Of a DNA stretch of 64,000 bases, positions 48,832-60,801 are shown piece by piece (the stretch's first letter is position 1; every line of letters starts with the position of its first letter). The stretch is taken from NCBI GenBank assembly GCA_050084985.1, contig JBITNC010000001.1, positions 90,768,001 through 90,832,000 of the forward strand, given 5' to 3'. Both the position numbers and the translations under genes were made by a program. Source of the stretch: Nageia nagi (Eukaryota > Pinophyta). The notes beneath the pieces are model-generated. The model did no database searches. It saw nothing but the letters and a program-made list of their open reading frames with translations, and was not told the DNA's origin.

Positions 48832-48965
48832 TTAATTTAAATTTTAAATACCTTTATATTTTTTATCATAGACAATGGGAGCCTCCACTTTAGGTGCATT
48901 TCATATAGCTTTTATGACATCGACTCCTAGATCTATGGACACCTTATGAGGTAAACAAAAATATT

Positions 48966-49452
48966 GAATTTCCATGTTAATTTTGTTAGATATTAATTCA
49001 CATATGAATATGTATATGTGTATGCTCAAAAATATTTTCCTATTCTAGGTAGATGTCCATCCTAAGATGATTGCATTCAATGAGAGGGCATATCGATGGT
49101 TGAGCCTTTCGTGTCCACCACTTCATATATTGTCACTCAAACATCTACTTCACTTTAGTTAAATTTTTAAAATGCATTATTATATATTTGTATGCAATTT
49201 GTAGGTCTTAAATAATTCCATGTTAATTTTGTTAGATATTATGTGAATGTAAATGTGTATGTTGAAAAAAAATTCTATTCCAAGTAGACATCCATCCTAA
49301 AATGATAGCATTCGATCAACTAGAGAGCATGTTGATCATTGAGCCTTCAATGTCCACCACTCCATAGTTTGTCACTCAAATGTCTACTTCATTTTAGCTA
49401 ATTTTATAAAATACATATTAATGTGTATGTATGCAATTTGTAGGTCTTAAAA
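48966..49452. repeat. Tandem duplication, two ~245-bp units
   Basis: AATT-CCATGTTAATTTTGTTAG starts each unit (48966 and 49214), and TGCAATTTGTAGGTCTTAAA ends each (near 49212 and 49451). Each unit holds one exon-like VD(V/I)HPKMIAF segment bordered by AG and GT, so this is an exon-plus-intron duplication in the decayed gene. Confidence 0.88.
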
Positions 49453-49841
49453 ATATATATCCATTGAAAATTGTTTATTTTATTTAATAGTTCTTGGTTT
49501 GATCTTGTAGGATGTTATTTATCATGCATTTCATATCGATGATATTGGCACATCATCTGCATAGTAGGATACAATTATTGAGGGAAGATCTCAATAGCAT
49601 GATATGGGAATATTTATATGCATTTTTTAAACTTGTAGATAGATTAAATTTATTTTATTAAATACTTAAAATAATTACAAATGTGAATGATAATATACAC
49701 TAACTTAAGTTTATTTGTGTTACTACATCAGTTGAAAAGAGGAGGAGGATTGATGATGGAGACACATCTAGTCCTAGATAGAGAGATCCAGGATTGATTA
49801 TGTAGTTGTTATTTTTGTATGTTAGTTATAGATCATGATAT

Positions 49842-50375
49842 ATGTATACTGAAATTGGACATTATTGTGGACTTTATTTAGACATTATTTTTATGATGTT
49901 GTTATGTTATTATTATGTGCTTTGGAAACTGTTATATTGTAGACTTTGGACATTGCTATTATGGACTAGATGCTATTATTACATGGACTTTGGACACATG
50001 TTATTATGTAATTTTTCACATAATGAATATGATATTGTTATGTTGTTATGTATTTTTCACACAATAATTATAATGTTGTTATGTGTTTTCATCTCCCCTA
50101 ATAACTAACTAACAAGTTTACTAAACAACAACAAGTTTACTAAACAATAAGTTTACAAGTTTACAAATTTTACAAAGTTTAATACAAAGTTTATAAGTTT
50201 ACAAATTTTATAGATTGTAATTACATAACAAGTTTACAATTATTGTAAGATTACAAGTTTACAAATTTACATTTACAAATTTACAAGTTGTAATATATAT
50301 TACTAAACAACAAGTTTACAATTACAAGTTTACAATTACAAGTTTACAATTACAAGTTTACAAATTTATAATATC
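49842..50375. repeat. Low-complexity AT-rich repeats
   Basis: 49842-50090 is made of TGTTATTATG / TTTGGACAT words; its 88-codon frame is a by-product. 50105-50375 is a field of ACAAGTTTAC words, including three perfect head-to-tail copies of AAGTTTACAATTAC near 50313-50355. Confidence 0.8.
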
Positions 50376-51955
50376 TTAAAACAAAATTGGATAAACTCTA
50401 GTGAGTGTAATCTATTATCACTCATATAAAAATGGTACTCCCTCAAAACTTTTATATTATCTTTTGTATTGTCATTTGCATGTCAATATATGATATGCAC
50501 AAAAATGGAAACTTGTTGAGAATTATAATATTGAGACTGTATTTCTTCTTGTGATGCAAGAATATAGTTTTCTATAAATTCTATGACTGATAATATAATT
50601 ACATATGGAAATGTGTTTATACATTAAAAAAATTCACTATTAAGCCATCAAGCATGTTGGAAATGTTTCACATATTTTGGAATAAAGTTACTCTTTAAAT
50701 AGTCCATAAATATATGTACATTAACATTTTTAGTTATTAGATCAACATGCTTCCTAGTTTTTTCATCCCTTAATGCATACTCAATGTTCTTGAATTTTTT
50801 CATATCCACTAATGTTTATCCAAAATTGTGTAAACTAATTTCATGCACGCATTCTCCTAAAATACACGCATTTGACTAAAATGATTGACCATATAGAATT
50901 TGATAAAATAAACTTGCTATAAACACATTGATAGATTCAGGTGGCATATTAAAATCACATCCCTCCATGAAATTGTTAGTATGCAAAGTACCACTTATAT
51001 GTCAAAAAAATTGATAATAATATCTAAATTGCATATGAGTTTTACAACATGTTACTCTTTACTTGTTAATTCTAAAATATCAAGGTTTGTATTTCTCAAA
51101 ATATCTTTGACTAAGACTAATATTAAATGTGCTTAACACTTTATCATTTACAAAATTATTTGACAATTGAGTTTGATTCATATCTAAAAAGTGTTTTTCA
51201 TGCTTAGGTTTATGATCTTTTGACCCTAGAGATTTCTTTTCTTTTAAAACATCTTTAATATTAGGATATACCCTTGTATGACCATGCCAATATTTTTCAA
51301 TTATGTATTTTATCTCCTTAGTCAATTTCCTATTAGACCTAGGAAGTCTACCACTAAAACTCCAACATTGGTTGAGTGAATCAATTTCAATCCTTTTTAT
51401 TCTCTTCAAAACTCTTTGTAAAGTTTTAATATGTATATTTAGATATCCAATAAGGTTACTAATGATTTTTTTCTTTATAGTTGATCTATTTACTAAAGCA
51501 ATTGTTATGGCTTGTTGTGTTGCATTTCTATCTTTAAATTGACTCTTCTTCTTAATAGAGTCCATAGCACTAGCAATAATGGATATAACTTATTTTAAGG
51601 GTTCCTCTTTTTTCACACAAACACCTAATTTTTTCATTACTCTTATCATTTTTGAAATTCTCATTAATTGTAACATGAGTTGATATTGAAATCTTAGCTC
51701 CTTATTAAGGAAAAATTGATCATATATTCTATATGCATGTGTTCTCATTTATCTCACAGATAATGTACTAGGAACATTATCTAGGATATTATGTTCAATA
51801 CATAAAAAAATATTAATATCATTAGAATTTTCAATATTCTCATTCTCAATATCATTAACATGTGGATTTAAGACATACCTAAATTCATGTCCATAATTGG
51901 TACTCCAAGGCTAAGGGTTGGCTCACCAAAGTTTACTATAAAGGGAAAAAAGGCA
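50376..51955 (-). pseudogene. Transposase-like gene, main part, colinear but stop-ridden
   Basis: One minus-strand frame can be read for about 525 codons without a frame shift, interrupted only by roughly ten substitution-type stops. It includes the longest open stretch of the window (51080-51565, 161 codons: ATQQAITIALVNRSTIKKK, SFSGRLPRSNRKLTKEIKYI, SQRYFEKYKP). N-terminal of that: SVR*MRTHAYRIYDQFFLN. C-terminal: TCCKTHMQFRYYY, GCDFNMPPESIN, KFKNIEYALRDEKTRKHVDL, IIPKYVKHFQHA-like, SVIEFIENYILASQEEIQ, VLREYHFYMSD, and EFIQFCFK. It has a helix-turn-helix-like basic part, a Cys/His pair (CC..TH) and spaced acidic residues. This recalls the uncharacterised DDE-type transposon proteins of plants and animals, but I cannot name the family. 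Its N-terminus may be at 53460-53751. Confidence 0.6.
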
Positions 51956-52078
51956 ACATACAACAATTAATTAGTGACTTGTTGAGGACTTAATCAAGCA
52001 TGAAACTAATAGTTAGTTGAAATTAAAAAAATTAAGTAACCAATATATAGTGGCATTATGTAAACTTAAAAAAAAATT

Positions 52079-52775
52079 GTAAACCTTAAATGTAAACCCT
52101 AAACCCTTAAGCCTTAAAAAACCTAAGCACTAAAATGTAAACCCTAAAACTCTAAATCCTAAACACCTAAAACCTAAACCCTAAACCCTTACTTATCTTA
52201 AACTGCTAAACTCTTAAACCCTTAAGCCATTATTAGTAATTCTCATAATTAAGGTTCTAAATAAAAGATAATTAATAGGATATACAAAACTTAAACTCTA
52301 AACCCTTCAAACATAAACCTTAAACACTTAAAATCTAAACCCCAAACCTTAAACCCTTAAGCCTTAAACAAACCTAAGAACTAAAATGTAAACCCTAAAC
52401 CCTTAAGCCTTAAACAAAACTAAATCCTTAAACAAATGTAAACCTTAAACCCTAAACCCTTAAGCTCTTAAACCCAAGTAACCCTTAAACTCTTTAACCC
52501 CTTTAACATGATGTTTGACCCCATTAGTAAAATGTTTAATTACTATAACCCTATAAATCTAAACACTAAAATGTAAACCCTATAACCCTAAATCCTAAAA
52601 CCCTATCTCTAAACCCTTCAACTCTTAAACCCTAAACCCTTATACTCTTAAACCCTTTATCCTAAACCCTTAAAATTTTAAACATTTAACCATTAAACTC
52701 TTAAAACCAAGTAACCCTTAAAATATTTAAACTTTTAATCATTAAAATCTAAACCCTAAACCCTAAAACTAAGTA
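52079..52775. repeat. Interstitial telomere-like repeat array (degenerate CCCTAAA)
   Basis: About 700 bases made of variants of the plant telomere C-strand word CCCTAAA (AAACCCTAAACCCTT at 52175-52189; AAACCCTAAACCCTAAA at 52751-52767). They are mixed with AACCTTAA, CTCTTAAAC and similar variants. A higher-order unit with TTAAGCCTTAAA, CCTAAG-ACTAAAATGTAAACCC recurs near 52110, 52355 and 52400. All words point the same way, as in a true telomere, but exact heptamer runs are short, so the array is old. It lies between the main part and the possible N-terminus of the transposase-like gene. Confidence 0.9.
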
Positions 52776-52789
52776 ACTACATTGGTCAA

Positions 52790-53195
52790 ATGTCTAATCC
52801 TTTTTGCAAAATGTTTAACTGCTTTGATCAAGTGGTAATATTAACCTCCTATTTGTTTATGAAAAATAATCATACAGCTATATATTTGTAAATACTTTTG
52901 GATAAAATTTGGTCATAGGTCCTATAATCCAATTGAGTTTAAAAAGGATATTAAAAGACTTATCTATCTATCTATTCACTTCTAGACAAACTTTTAAGGG
53001 TCCTACAAACTTGATTGTTGGTAAAGTTTTCAAACCCATTGGTCAATTGGTCACATTAATCTCCTATGTGTTTGTGAGAAGCAATCATTCAACTATATAT
53101 TTGTAAATATTTTTGGATATACTTTGATAGGTCCTAGATATGAGACATTATTAGTAATTCTCATAATTAAGGTTATTAAGATAATTAATAATAGT
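52790..53195. repeat. Direct repeats flanking the telomere-like array
   Basis: ATTAACCTCCTATTTGTTTATGA...ATATATTTGTAAATACTTTTGGATA (52843-52903) recurs diverged at 53055-53120. TTATTAGTAATTCTCATAAT at 53149 also occurs inside the array at 52229. The flanks were therefore duplicated together with part of the array. Confidence 0.75.
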
Positions 53196-53459
53196 GTGAA
53201 ATAACTTGATTACCTATAGGATTTCGTAGTTTTACAAGCAAAATTCTAAGAATAACTCTAATAATATGAGTACATACATGAGTTAAAGGTATCATTTCAA
53301 GTGGCCTATGGAAGGAACTTTTGAAAGTGGCAATAAGCCTAATCAATAATCCATGATCATGTGAAGAGGGGTTTATTAATTAAATAATATCTCAATCATT
53401 TGAAGAAGTTCCATGAGAATGTTGAAATGCACCTAAAATTATAAAAGGATATGAAGATT

Positions 53460-53751
53460 CAAAGATATACTTGCATTCGCTTCCATAGTCATTGAATTTG
53501 AAGCTTCATTCAATGGTAAATTCTCCTTTTCAATGCATGCATCATCTATAATCATATCTACATTAACATTCTCTTCAATGTCCTCCTCTTCAATTGGGAT
53601 GGAAATTTCAGATGCTTCATTCCAATTTGGTTCTTTATTTTATGCTCTTTTTTCTCTTCTCCTTTTTGCATCCTTCTCTCTTTTTGAAAGAATTTCTCCA
53701 AATGACATGACCTTCCTTCCTCTTTTTATTTGGTATTTTTTTATCACCCAT
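53460..53751 (-). pseudogene. Possible N-terminus of the transposase-like gene
   Basis: ATG at 53751 opens MGDKKIPNKKRKEGHVIWRN, followed by KKREKDAKRRREKRA and a TAA. The same frame then continues NKEPNWNEASEISIPIEEED to about 53470. It has a strongly basic, nuclear-localisation-like start and an acidic stretch. The same strand and order as the main part at 50376-51955 suggest one gene, split by about 1.5 kb that includes the telomere-like array; that link is inference. A stop (from a former C/T transition, probably) breaks it. Confidence 0.5.
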
Positions 53752-53799
53752 GATGTTGATTAACTTGAGAAGTTTACAATTTCAACACTATATATCTTT

Positions 53800-54229
53800 A
53801 GAAGATAATCGTAAGTACAATAGATGCTTATGTATTTAAGACCTTAATTATCTTTATAAAAAACTTAATTTAGCTTCAAATTAACTGAAATAGATGCCTT
53901 GGATCTCAACCTCAGTAAGCTAATTGAATATGATGCATGCATATGATAAAACCAAGCAAATTCCAGTAAAAAATGTCACTATCTTCCGTACTATATGAAT
54001 GGGAAGAGAATGATGCAGAGAACATCACTATCCAAGAAGTTGATTTTTTTATCCTAACGTATATAAAAATATATGTTTAATGACTAATATTCAAAATTCA
54101 CTTCTTGCATGCCCCCACCCTAACCCGTCCACTAGCCTTAGATTTATGCTTGAAAAAGGCTAGGTGAACCAATCCTTTACCTTAGACATGCAAGTAAATG
54201 TCCATGGTTGATTTCACTACAAAATCATA
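53800..54229. other. Intergenic DNA, nothing recognised
   Basis: It includes a short C-rich patch (GCCCCCACCCTAACCCGTCC near 54111), unusual in this window, with no coding or RNA motif seen. Confidence 0.4.
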
Positions 54230-54958
54230 ACTTTAGGAATATATTTCATGGTGATTTGATTGAATTTTATCATTAAATTGAAACCCATTTTAGATGAAAG
54301 AGTGACAAATTCAAATATGCATTTTTTAAAAAAGTGGAGTACATTATATATTTTTCTATTAATGGTTTGTGAAACTGGTCCGTATACTTGAAATATGAGG
54401 GTCTCGTATTTTCTTAATAAATTATTTTTCTAGAGTTATGAAAACAAAATTATACAAGGACAAGCTTCATAAAATTCTCTATAAGAATAAAAAAATTGAA
54501 AAAAGATTTAAGTTTAAACCAAATTATACGGGATAGACACGAGCACATTTTGAAACCATAAACATGCCCAATACAAAATTAATAAAACAAATTTTGATGA
54601 AAAAATATTCAAGATAAGCTTCAATATCTTAGGTATCTTTGCCTAAAAGTATTTTAAAAAATATATTGATTTTAGTCAAATTATATGGGATAGATACATA
54701 TAATATGGTCCAAAAATGGTTTTTTTTTAAAAGTGGTTTTTGTCCATCCCATTGAATTTTAAATTATATGATCTAGGTATTGGAATAAATTATATATTTG
54801 AAAATTAGACTCTTAGCACTACATTTTCATTTGAGTGACCTTTTTCATGATTCCATGTCTAAGTACTTCAAATTTTAAGATCAATTATACCCAAACTTGA
54901 AAATAAAGGAAAATACTTCCACTTTTTGGCCTTAAAGTGGATCCAAATTCTTACACGC
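54230..54958. repeat. Dispersed repeat B, copy 2
   Basis: Homologous to about 14950-15605 (see that entry), ending at the CACTTTTTGGCC...GGATCCA segment. It joins directly to the LTR right half that follows. Confidence 0.7.
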
Positions 54959-55386
54959 ACCCTATACATCGGCTACACTATCCAATAATGTGTCTTGACA
55001 CCACAAATTTGAGAATTTATTATTCTCTAAGCTTTATATTACATCTTATCTTTGCTACATGATTTCATACTGCAAATCTCAAGACGTCCACTGAGTAAGG
55101 AGACCATTGAAATGATGACCAAACTATGCATCTTTGTGATCCAAAGATGCAAATTTTGGAGGATATAAAGCATTTATCTAGGTCATTCAAATATCATTGT
55201 GACTTCATCCCAAATCTGATCTAATCCTCTGCATGATCATGTCAAATCTTGAGGATTACTTGCTTGTCATATCAAGTGCACACTTGCTTGGTATTATTCG
55301 GATAGCCTTGATAGGTAATTTGTACCATATATTATAGATTAATATTTATTTTATTTATTATAGTAAATCATAATTTAAAGTCTACA
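54959..55386 (+). repeat. Right half of TGTAGA..TCTACA LTR
   Basis: Matches 35886-36322 (CTACACTA-CCAAT-ATG, GATCCAAAG-T-CAAATTTTG, TTTGTACCATATATT, AGTAAATCATAATTTAAA) and ends in TCTACA at 55381-55386, the inverted form of the family's TGTAGA start. The left half is absent here. Confidence 0.8.
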
Positions 55387-57279
<1,893 letters not shown>

Positions 57280-58130
57280 TTTGATCAGGCGCCAGCACCG
57301 CCATTTTAAATCAAGCTGGTCCACCACGGCTGCCGAAAGATAAATTCAACAGTAGTTATATAGTGGACATATAATCATGGTGCACCATTGAGGAGATATT
57401 CCCATCTTAGTCCATCATCAATATCATTATGAACATGGTTGTAATTTCCTCCTTTCACACGCTTGTCAATTCCTACTCGGCTACGGGTATCATTAACGTC
57501 CCCACATGCCTCTGTTTAGGCTCCTGTAGACCATTAAATGGATATATTCCATTCTTGTACTCATATTCGGGAGTTTGTTTGGATCCTGATCCCCACCACT
57601 CAACAGATCAGTGAAGTCTCAAAATAATACAAAATACGAAAGACAGGTACTATTTTCATGGCAAGAGGTACCTGATAATTTGATAAAATTGCTTTCGCTG
57701 TTGAGTTTTCTAAAAAAAAAAAAATCTCAATCAATCAATGCCTACGAAGTGGGGATGTGCGCCCCACTTTAGGATTTCGTTTGTCGTCTTTTGACAAGGA
57801 TTATAAACTTTATAGAAAAGCCAAATGGATTAGGGCAGATCTGAAAGGATAGAAATTCTAATTCTAGGCCCCAACAATTGAGTCAGTTTAGGCCTGTCCA
57901 TCCCGATTCCCAATTTTAAACCGTATAGCGTCCTTCCCGTCCTTCGCAGCACAATGCTTTGCTGGAGCGACAAGACTACGGAAAAGATGCATTTTCTACA
58001 TCTACGTAGGTAGGGCAAAACAGACAATTCATACATGGACTGGGATGTGAGGCTCTGCTGCATTTTTAAAAAGTAACCTCGGCTGCTAAGCACAATATTT
58101 TCAAAACACTTTAGTGTGATGATCATTTAA
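57280..58130. other. CpG-retaining low-copy segment, no protein recognised
   Basis: CpG dinucleotides, rare elsewhere, are frequent here (GGCGCCAGCACCGCCATT at 57289; TTCCCGTCCTTCGCAGC at 57934). No sequence resembles the repeats around it. A hairpin AAGTGGGG-ATGTGCG-CCCCACTT lies at about 57747-57769. The open frames (61 codons + at 57429-57614; 98 codons - at 57830-58126) show no domain. On the minus strand an ATG near 57305 opens MAVLAPDQSLSSL, only 20 codons long. It could be a promoter, first exon or non-coding RNA of an unmethylated locus; I cannot decide. Confidence 0.4.
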
Positions 58131-58139
58131 GGTTGGGTT

Positions 58140-59950
58140 TACAATCATTATAATGAAGAAGGAGGCATTGGTAAAGTGGGTAGTGTTTTTCTTTAAAGTG
58201 GAGATAGACTTTAAAATTTAACATTATTATTAGGTTTAATAATTTTCTACTATTTCATATGAGTAATTAGTATGAGATTTAAGTATCTTTTTATGGTTAT
58301 TCAAAATTTATTAGTTAAGAAGGTGTATTGGTAAAGTTGGTGGTTTTTAAAGGGGAGATTATTAAGAATGATTTGCTCATTGAGGTTAATTGGGAAAGTG
58401 AGTTGTTTTCATAGGAGAAACCAAATTTAAATATGTTGTTTAAGTACATATCTTTCAAATAAGAAAGATTTGTTCATTGATGCACATTGGTAAAGAGGAT
58501 TGTTTTTATAATAGTGACCACACTTATACTTCAAGGTTCAAAGCTGGTTGTTTTCATAGGGAAGACTAGGTTTAATCATAGAGTTTACATACCTTTCTTC
58601 CAAATAAAAAGGATTGATAAAGTGGTTTGCTTTCATTAAAGAGATTAGATTTAACATGGTTTTATGCAAGCACTAACAAATATAAATAACGATACTTTTG
58701 AAATAAAAGAGATAAGAATGAATAAAAATCTTAACATTCCAACAAAAAAAAAAAGATAAAACAATAATATTAAATTGTTACAAAATATTAAAAAAAATTA
58801 TTTATACTAATCATTTACTTTAATATTTTGTGAACAATAAAAAAAATATAAAGAATAAAAAATATTTATAAATATAAAAGATTACATTGATGTGGATTGA
58901 TAAAGTGGATTACTTTCATAGAATAGATTATTAAGAAGGATTTGCTCATTGAGGTGGATTGGTAAAATGATTATTTTCATAAGAGAGACACAATTTAAAC
59001 ACCAAACTTTTGTACAAGTTAGAAGACTTAAAAAAAATAAAATATTAAAATAAAAGAGATAAGAGCCAATGAGATAAGACATCCAATTTAAGTATGGAGA
59101 CCTATATTCAATTAGTTATAGTGGAAGTGAGATTAAAAAGAAAAATAAAAAATGAATAAAGACTTAACCTTTCAACTAAGAATAATATATATATGAATTG
59201 ATAGATAGGGGAGTTGGAGAGGTGGTTAGTTCAAAGTTCTCGGATATAGGAGGTTCAAAACTATATGTCCCTAAAAGTTGAAACATACATAAAATCCTAT
59301 CGAGTTGATGGTAGGTGCGGATGAGGAGAGGATCATACCCCCTATGGATTTTGATAGCATGGATGCCCCTTAGTCATGGCAAGAGTTCATGCTGGGACAA
59401 ACTCCAACAACAAAAATAGATATACAAAATCAAGAGATTGTTAAAAAAATTAAAATTTATTTCTAATTATTATTTACTTTAATATTTTATAAATAATTTA
59501 AAAAATTAAAGAATAATATTTATAAATATAAATATTTTTGATTTGTAAATTAATGAATTATATGTATAATAGAAGATTTGTTCACGAACTTCTCAAATTT
59601 ATTAAGGAACATCTAAAATTTTAAAATTATGATCATCTAATTTGTACAAATTGAATACATTATTATCTTTTGAATTAATTGATTAAAAAAAATTATAAAT
59701 ATTTAATATATTGAAAAGAAAAAATTAATCTAGTAAAATGGATTGTTTTCATACCAAAAACTCAAATTTCAAATTCAATATTCTCTCATAATTCAATAAG
59801 TAAAATGAATTATTTTAATTAAAAAAAAAAAATTCAAGTTCAAACTCAACATTCTCTTTTAATCCAATGGTTCCACTTTTCTAATATAGCCTCGACAATG
59901 ATATTTAAAAGGAGTTGTTTCAATAAAAAAGACCCATTTTCAAACTCAAC
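58140..59950. repeat. Degenerate tandem repeats (GATTGGTAAAGTGGATTG theme)
   Basis: Variants of ATTGGTAAAGTGG-TTGTTTTCATA-GAGA recur about every 50-120 bases (58166, 58329, 58390, 58488, 58545, 58615, 58900, 58960, 59735, 59805). They often follow GATTTGCTCATTGAGG. Spacing and sequence are too irregular for a simple satellite. No protein is encoded. Confidence 0.65.
59205..59400 (+). mobile_element. Possible tRNA-derived SINE
   Basis: GGAGAGGTGGTTAGTTC (59215-59231) resembles a tRNA A-box region (GAGTGGTTAG type) and GGTTCAAAACT (59252-59262) resembles a B box (GGTTCGANTCC), about 35 bases apart as in tRNA-derived pol III promoters. It continues into a non-tRNA body ending near CAACAACAAAAATAG. 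The GC content is higher than the surroundings. No flanking target duplication was confirmed. Confidence 0.4.
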
Positions 59951-59957
59951 ATTATTT

Positions 59958-60201
59958 GATGAGTTAATAATTCCACTTTAACTTTGTAGACTTGACTCTA
60001 ATAATAATATTTAGGATATTAAAATTTAAAAAGTAAATAAAAGCATAAAACTTTAAAAGAAAATAAATCATAAAGTATCTGATGAGTCAATAATTCCACT
60101 TTAACTTTGTGAACTTGACTCTAATAATAATATTTAGGATATTAACATTTAAAAAGTAAATAAAAGCATAAAACCTTAAAAGAAAATAAATCATAAAGTA
60201 T
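59958..60201. repeat. Recent 123-bp tandem duplication
   Basis: GATGAG(T)TAATAATTCCACTTT...ATAAATCATAAAGTAT occurs at 59958-60080 and again at 60081-60201 with only a handful of differences, so it is much younger than other repeats here. Confidence 0.95.
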
Positions 60202-60229
60202 ACTTGTATCTAATCCTACAACATGCATC

Positions 60230-60801
60230 TACATGTACTTTCCACTCCGGTTAATAATTCTCTAATTTCATAGCCCAATCACATGCCAAAGCTTAAACCC
60301 TAATAAGTAATAACTATCATTGCTCTCTATTCACGCGACTGTATATGCTCGTCTTTGTTTAGGAATACAGCATGAAAAATCTGTGAAAACATTTCGTATG
60401 AATCACTCTAAATGGAGTCCTTTTAATTCATTTGGTGCGGATGGATTCTACGGCTGAATTCAAAGGCAGCCAAAATTTCTGATCAAAAAAGTAGAAGACA
60501 AAATGTCTTTAGCAAGGTAACAAAGCCGGCAAACTAGACGGTGGGTTGGAGGATCTGAGTGTTTTTCATTATTTCGAGGTCCTACTAGTTTGCTCGTGAT
60601 TTGACCGCTTCCATCCTATTTCGAGGTCCTACTAGTTTGTTCTTTCTTAAAGTAGACCTCGTAAAAACATAGGTTCAATTCGAGCTTTGTTGCACTGTTA
60701 GTGCACCGATCTCATACAGTTGAGGGCATAATCCAATATAAGCTCACGGGCTGTAAGAAATCAAAATGTTTTTGATAAAATAGCTTTTAGAAGATTTGGT
60801 C
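60230..60801 (+). promoter_or_regulatory. Presumed promoter/5' leader of the ARF gene
   Basis: This stretch upstream of the ARF start codon keeps many CpGs. It has an exact 23-base direct repeat beginning TATTTCGAGGTCC and ending ACTAGTTTG, at 60570-60592 and 60617-60639, 47 bases apart. A TATA-like CCAATATAAGC lies at about 60732-60742, close to the ATG, which would leave a short leader. No transcription start is proven. Confidence 0.5.

Larger units (their letters stand above)
47795..49805 (+). pseudogene. Decayed multi-exon-like gene with poly-Pro stretch
   Basis: After a splice-acceptor-like TTGCAG, a frame opens with ATG at 47795 (MDESSHDFYHGIYEIFDEV) and runs into eight Pro codons and IGVDE. 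The next codons are TAG TAG TTA TGA, then DAITHDINQLQEKIHHIQ continues in the same frame, so the stops look like former CAG CAG TTA CGA. Further pieces: DAWRDYMIEHYSYGIST (about 48080), the duplicated segment VDVHPKMIAFNERAY at about 49050 and its copy at about 49287, and a final basic KRRRRIDDGDTSSPR near 49736-49780. The parts are separated by AT-rich DNA with AG/GT borders, like exons. I do not recognise the family; the arrangement suits a plant transposon-borne gene. It is dead. Confidence 0.5.

Noticed and set aside
51303-51542. 79-codon + strand open frame
   Set aside because: It is the antisense shadow of the 161-codon transposase-like frame, which reads far better.
52079-52775. True chromosome end
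   Set aside because: The heptamers are degenerate and unique sequence continues on both sides, so it is interstitial.
57429-57614. 61-codon + frame in the CpG-retaining segment
   Set aside because: No domain, and no splice or start context that would favour it; listed only as part of the segment.
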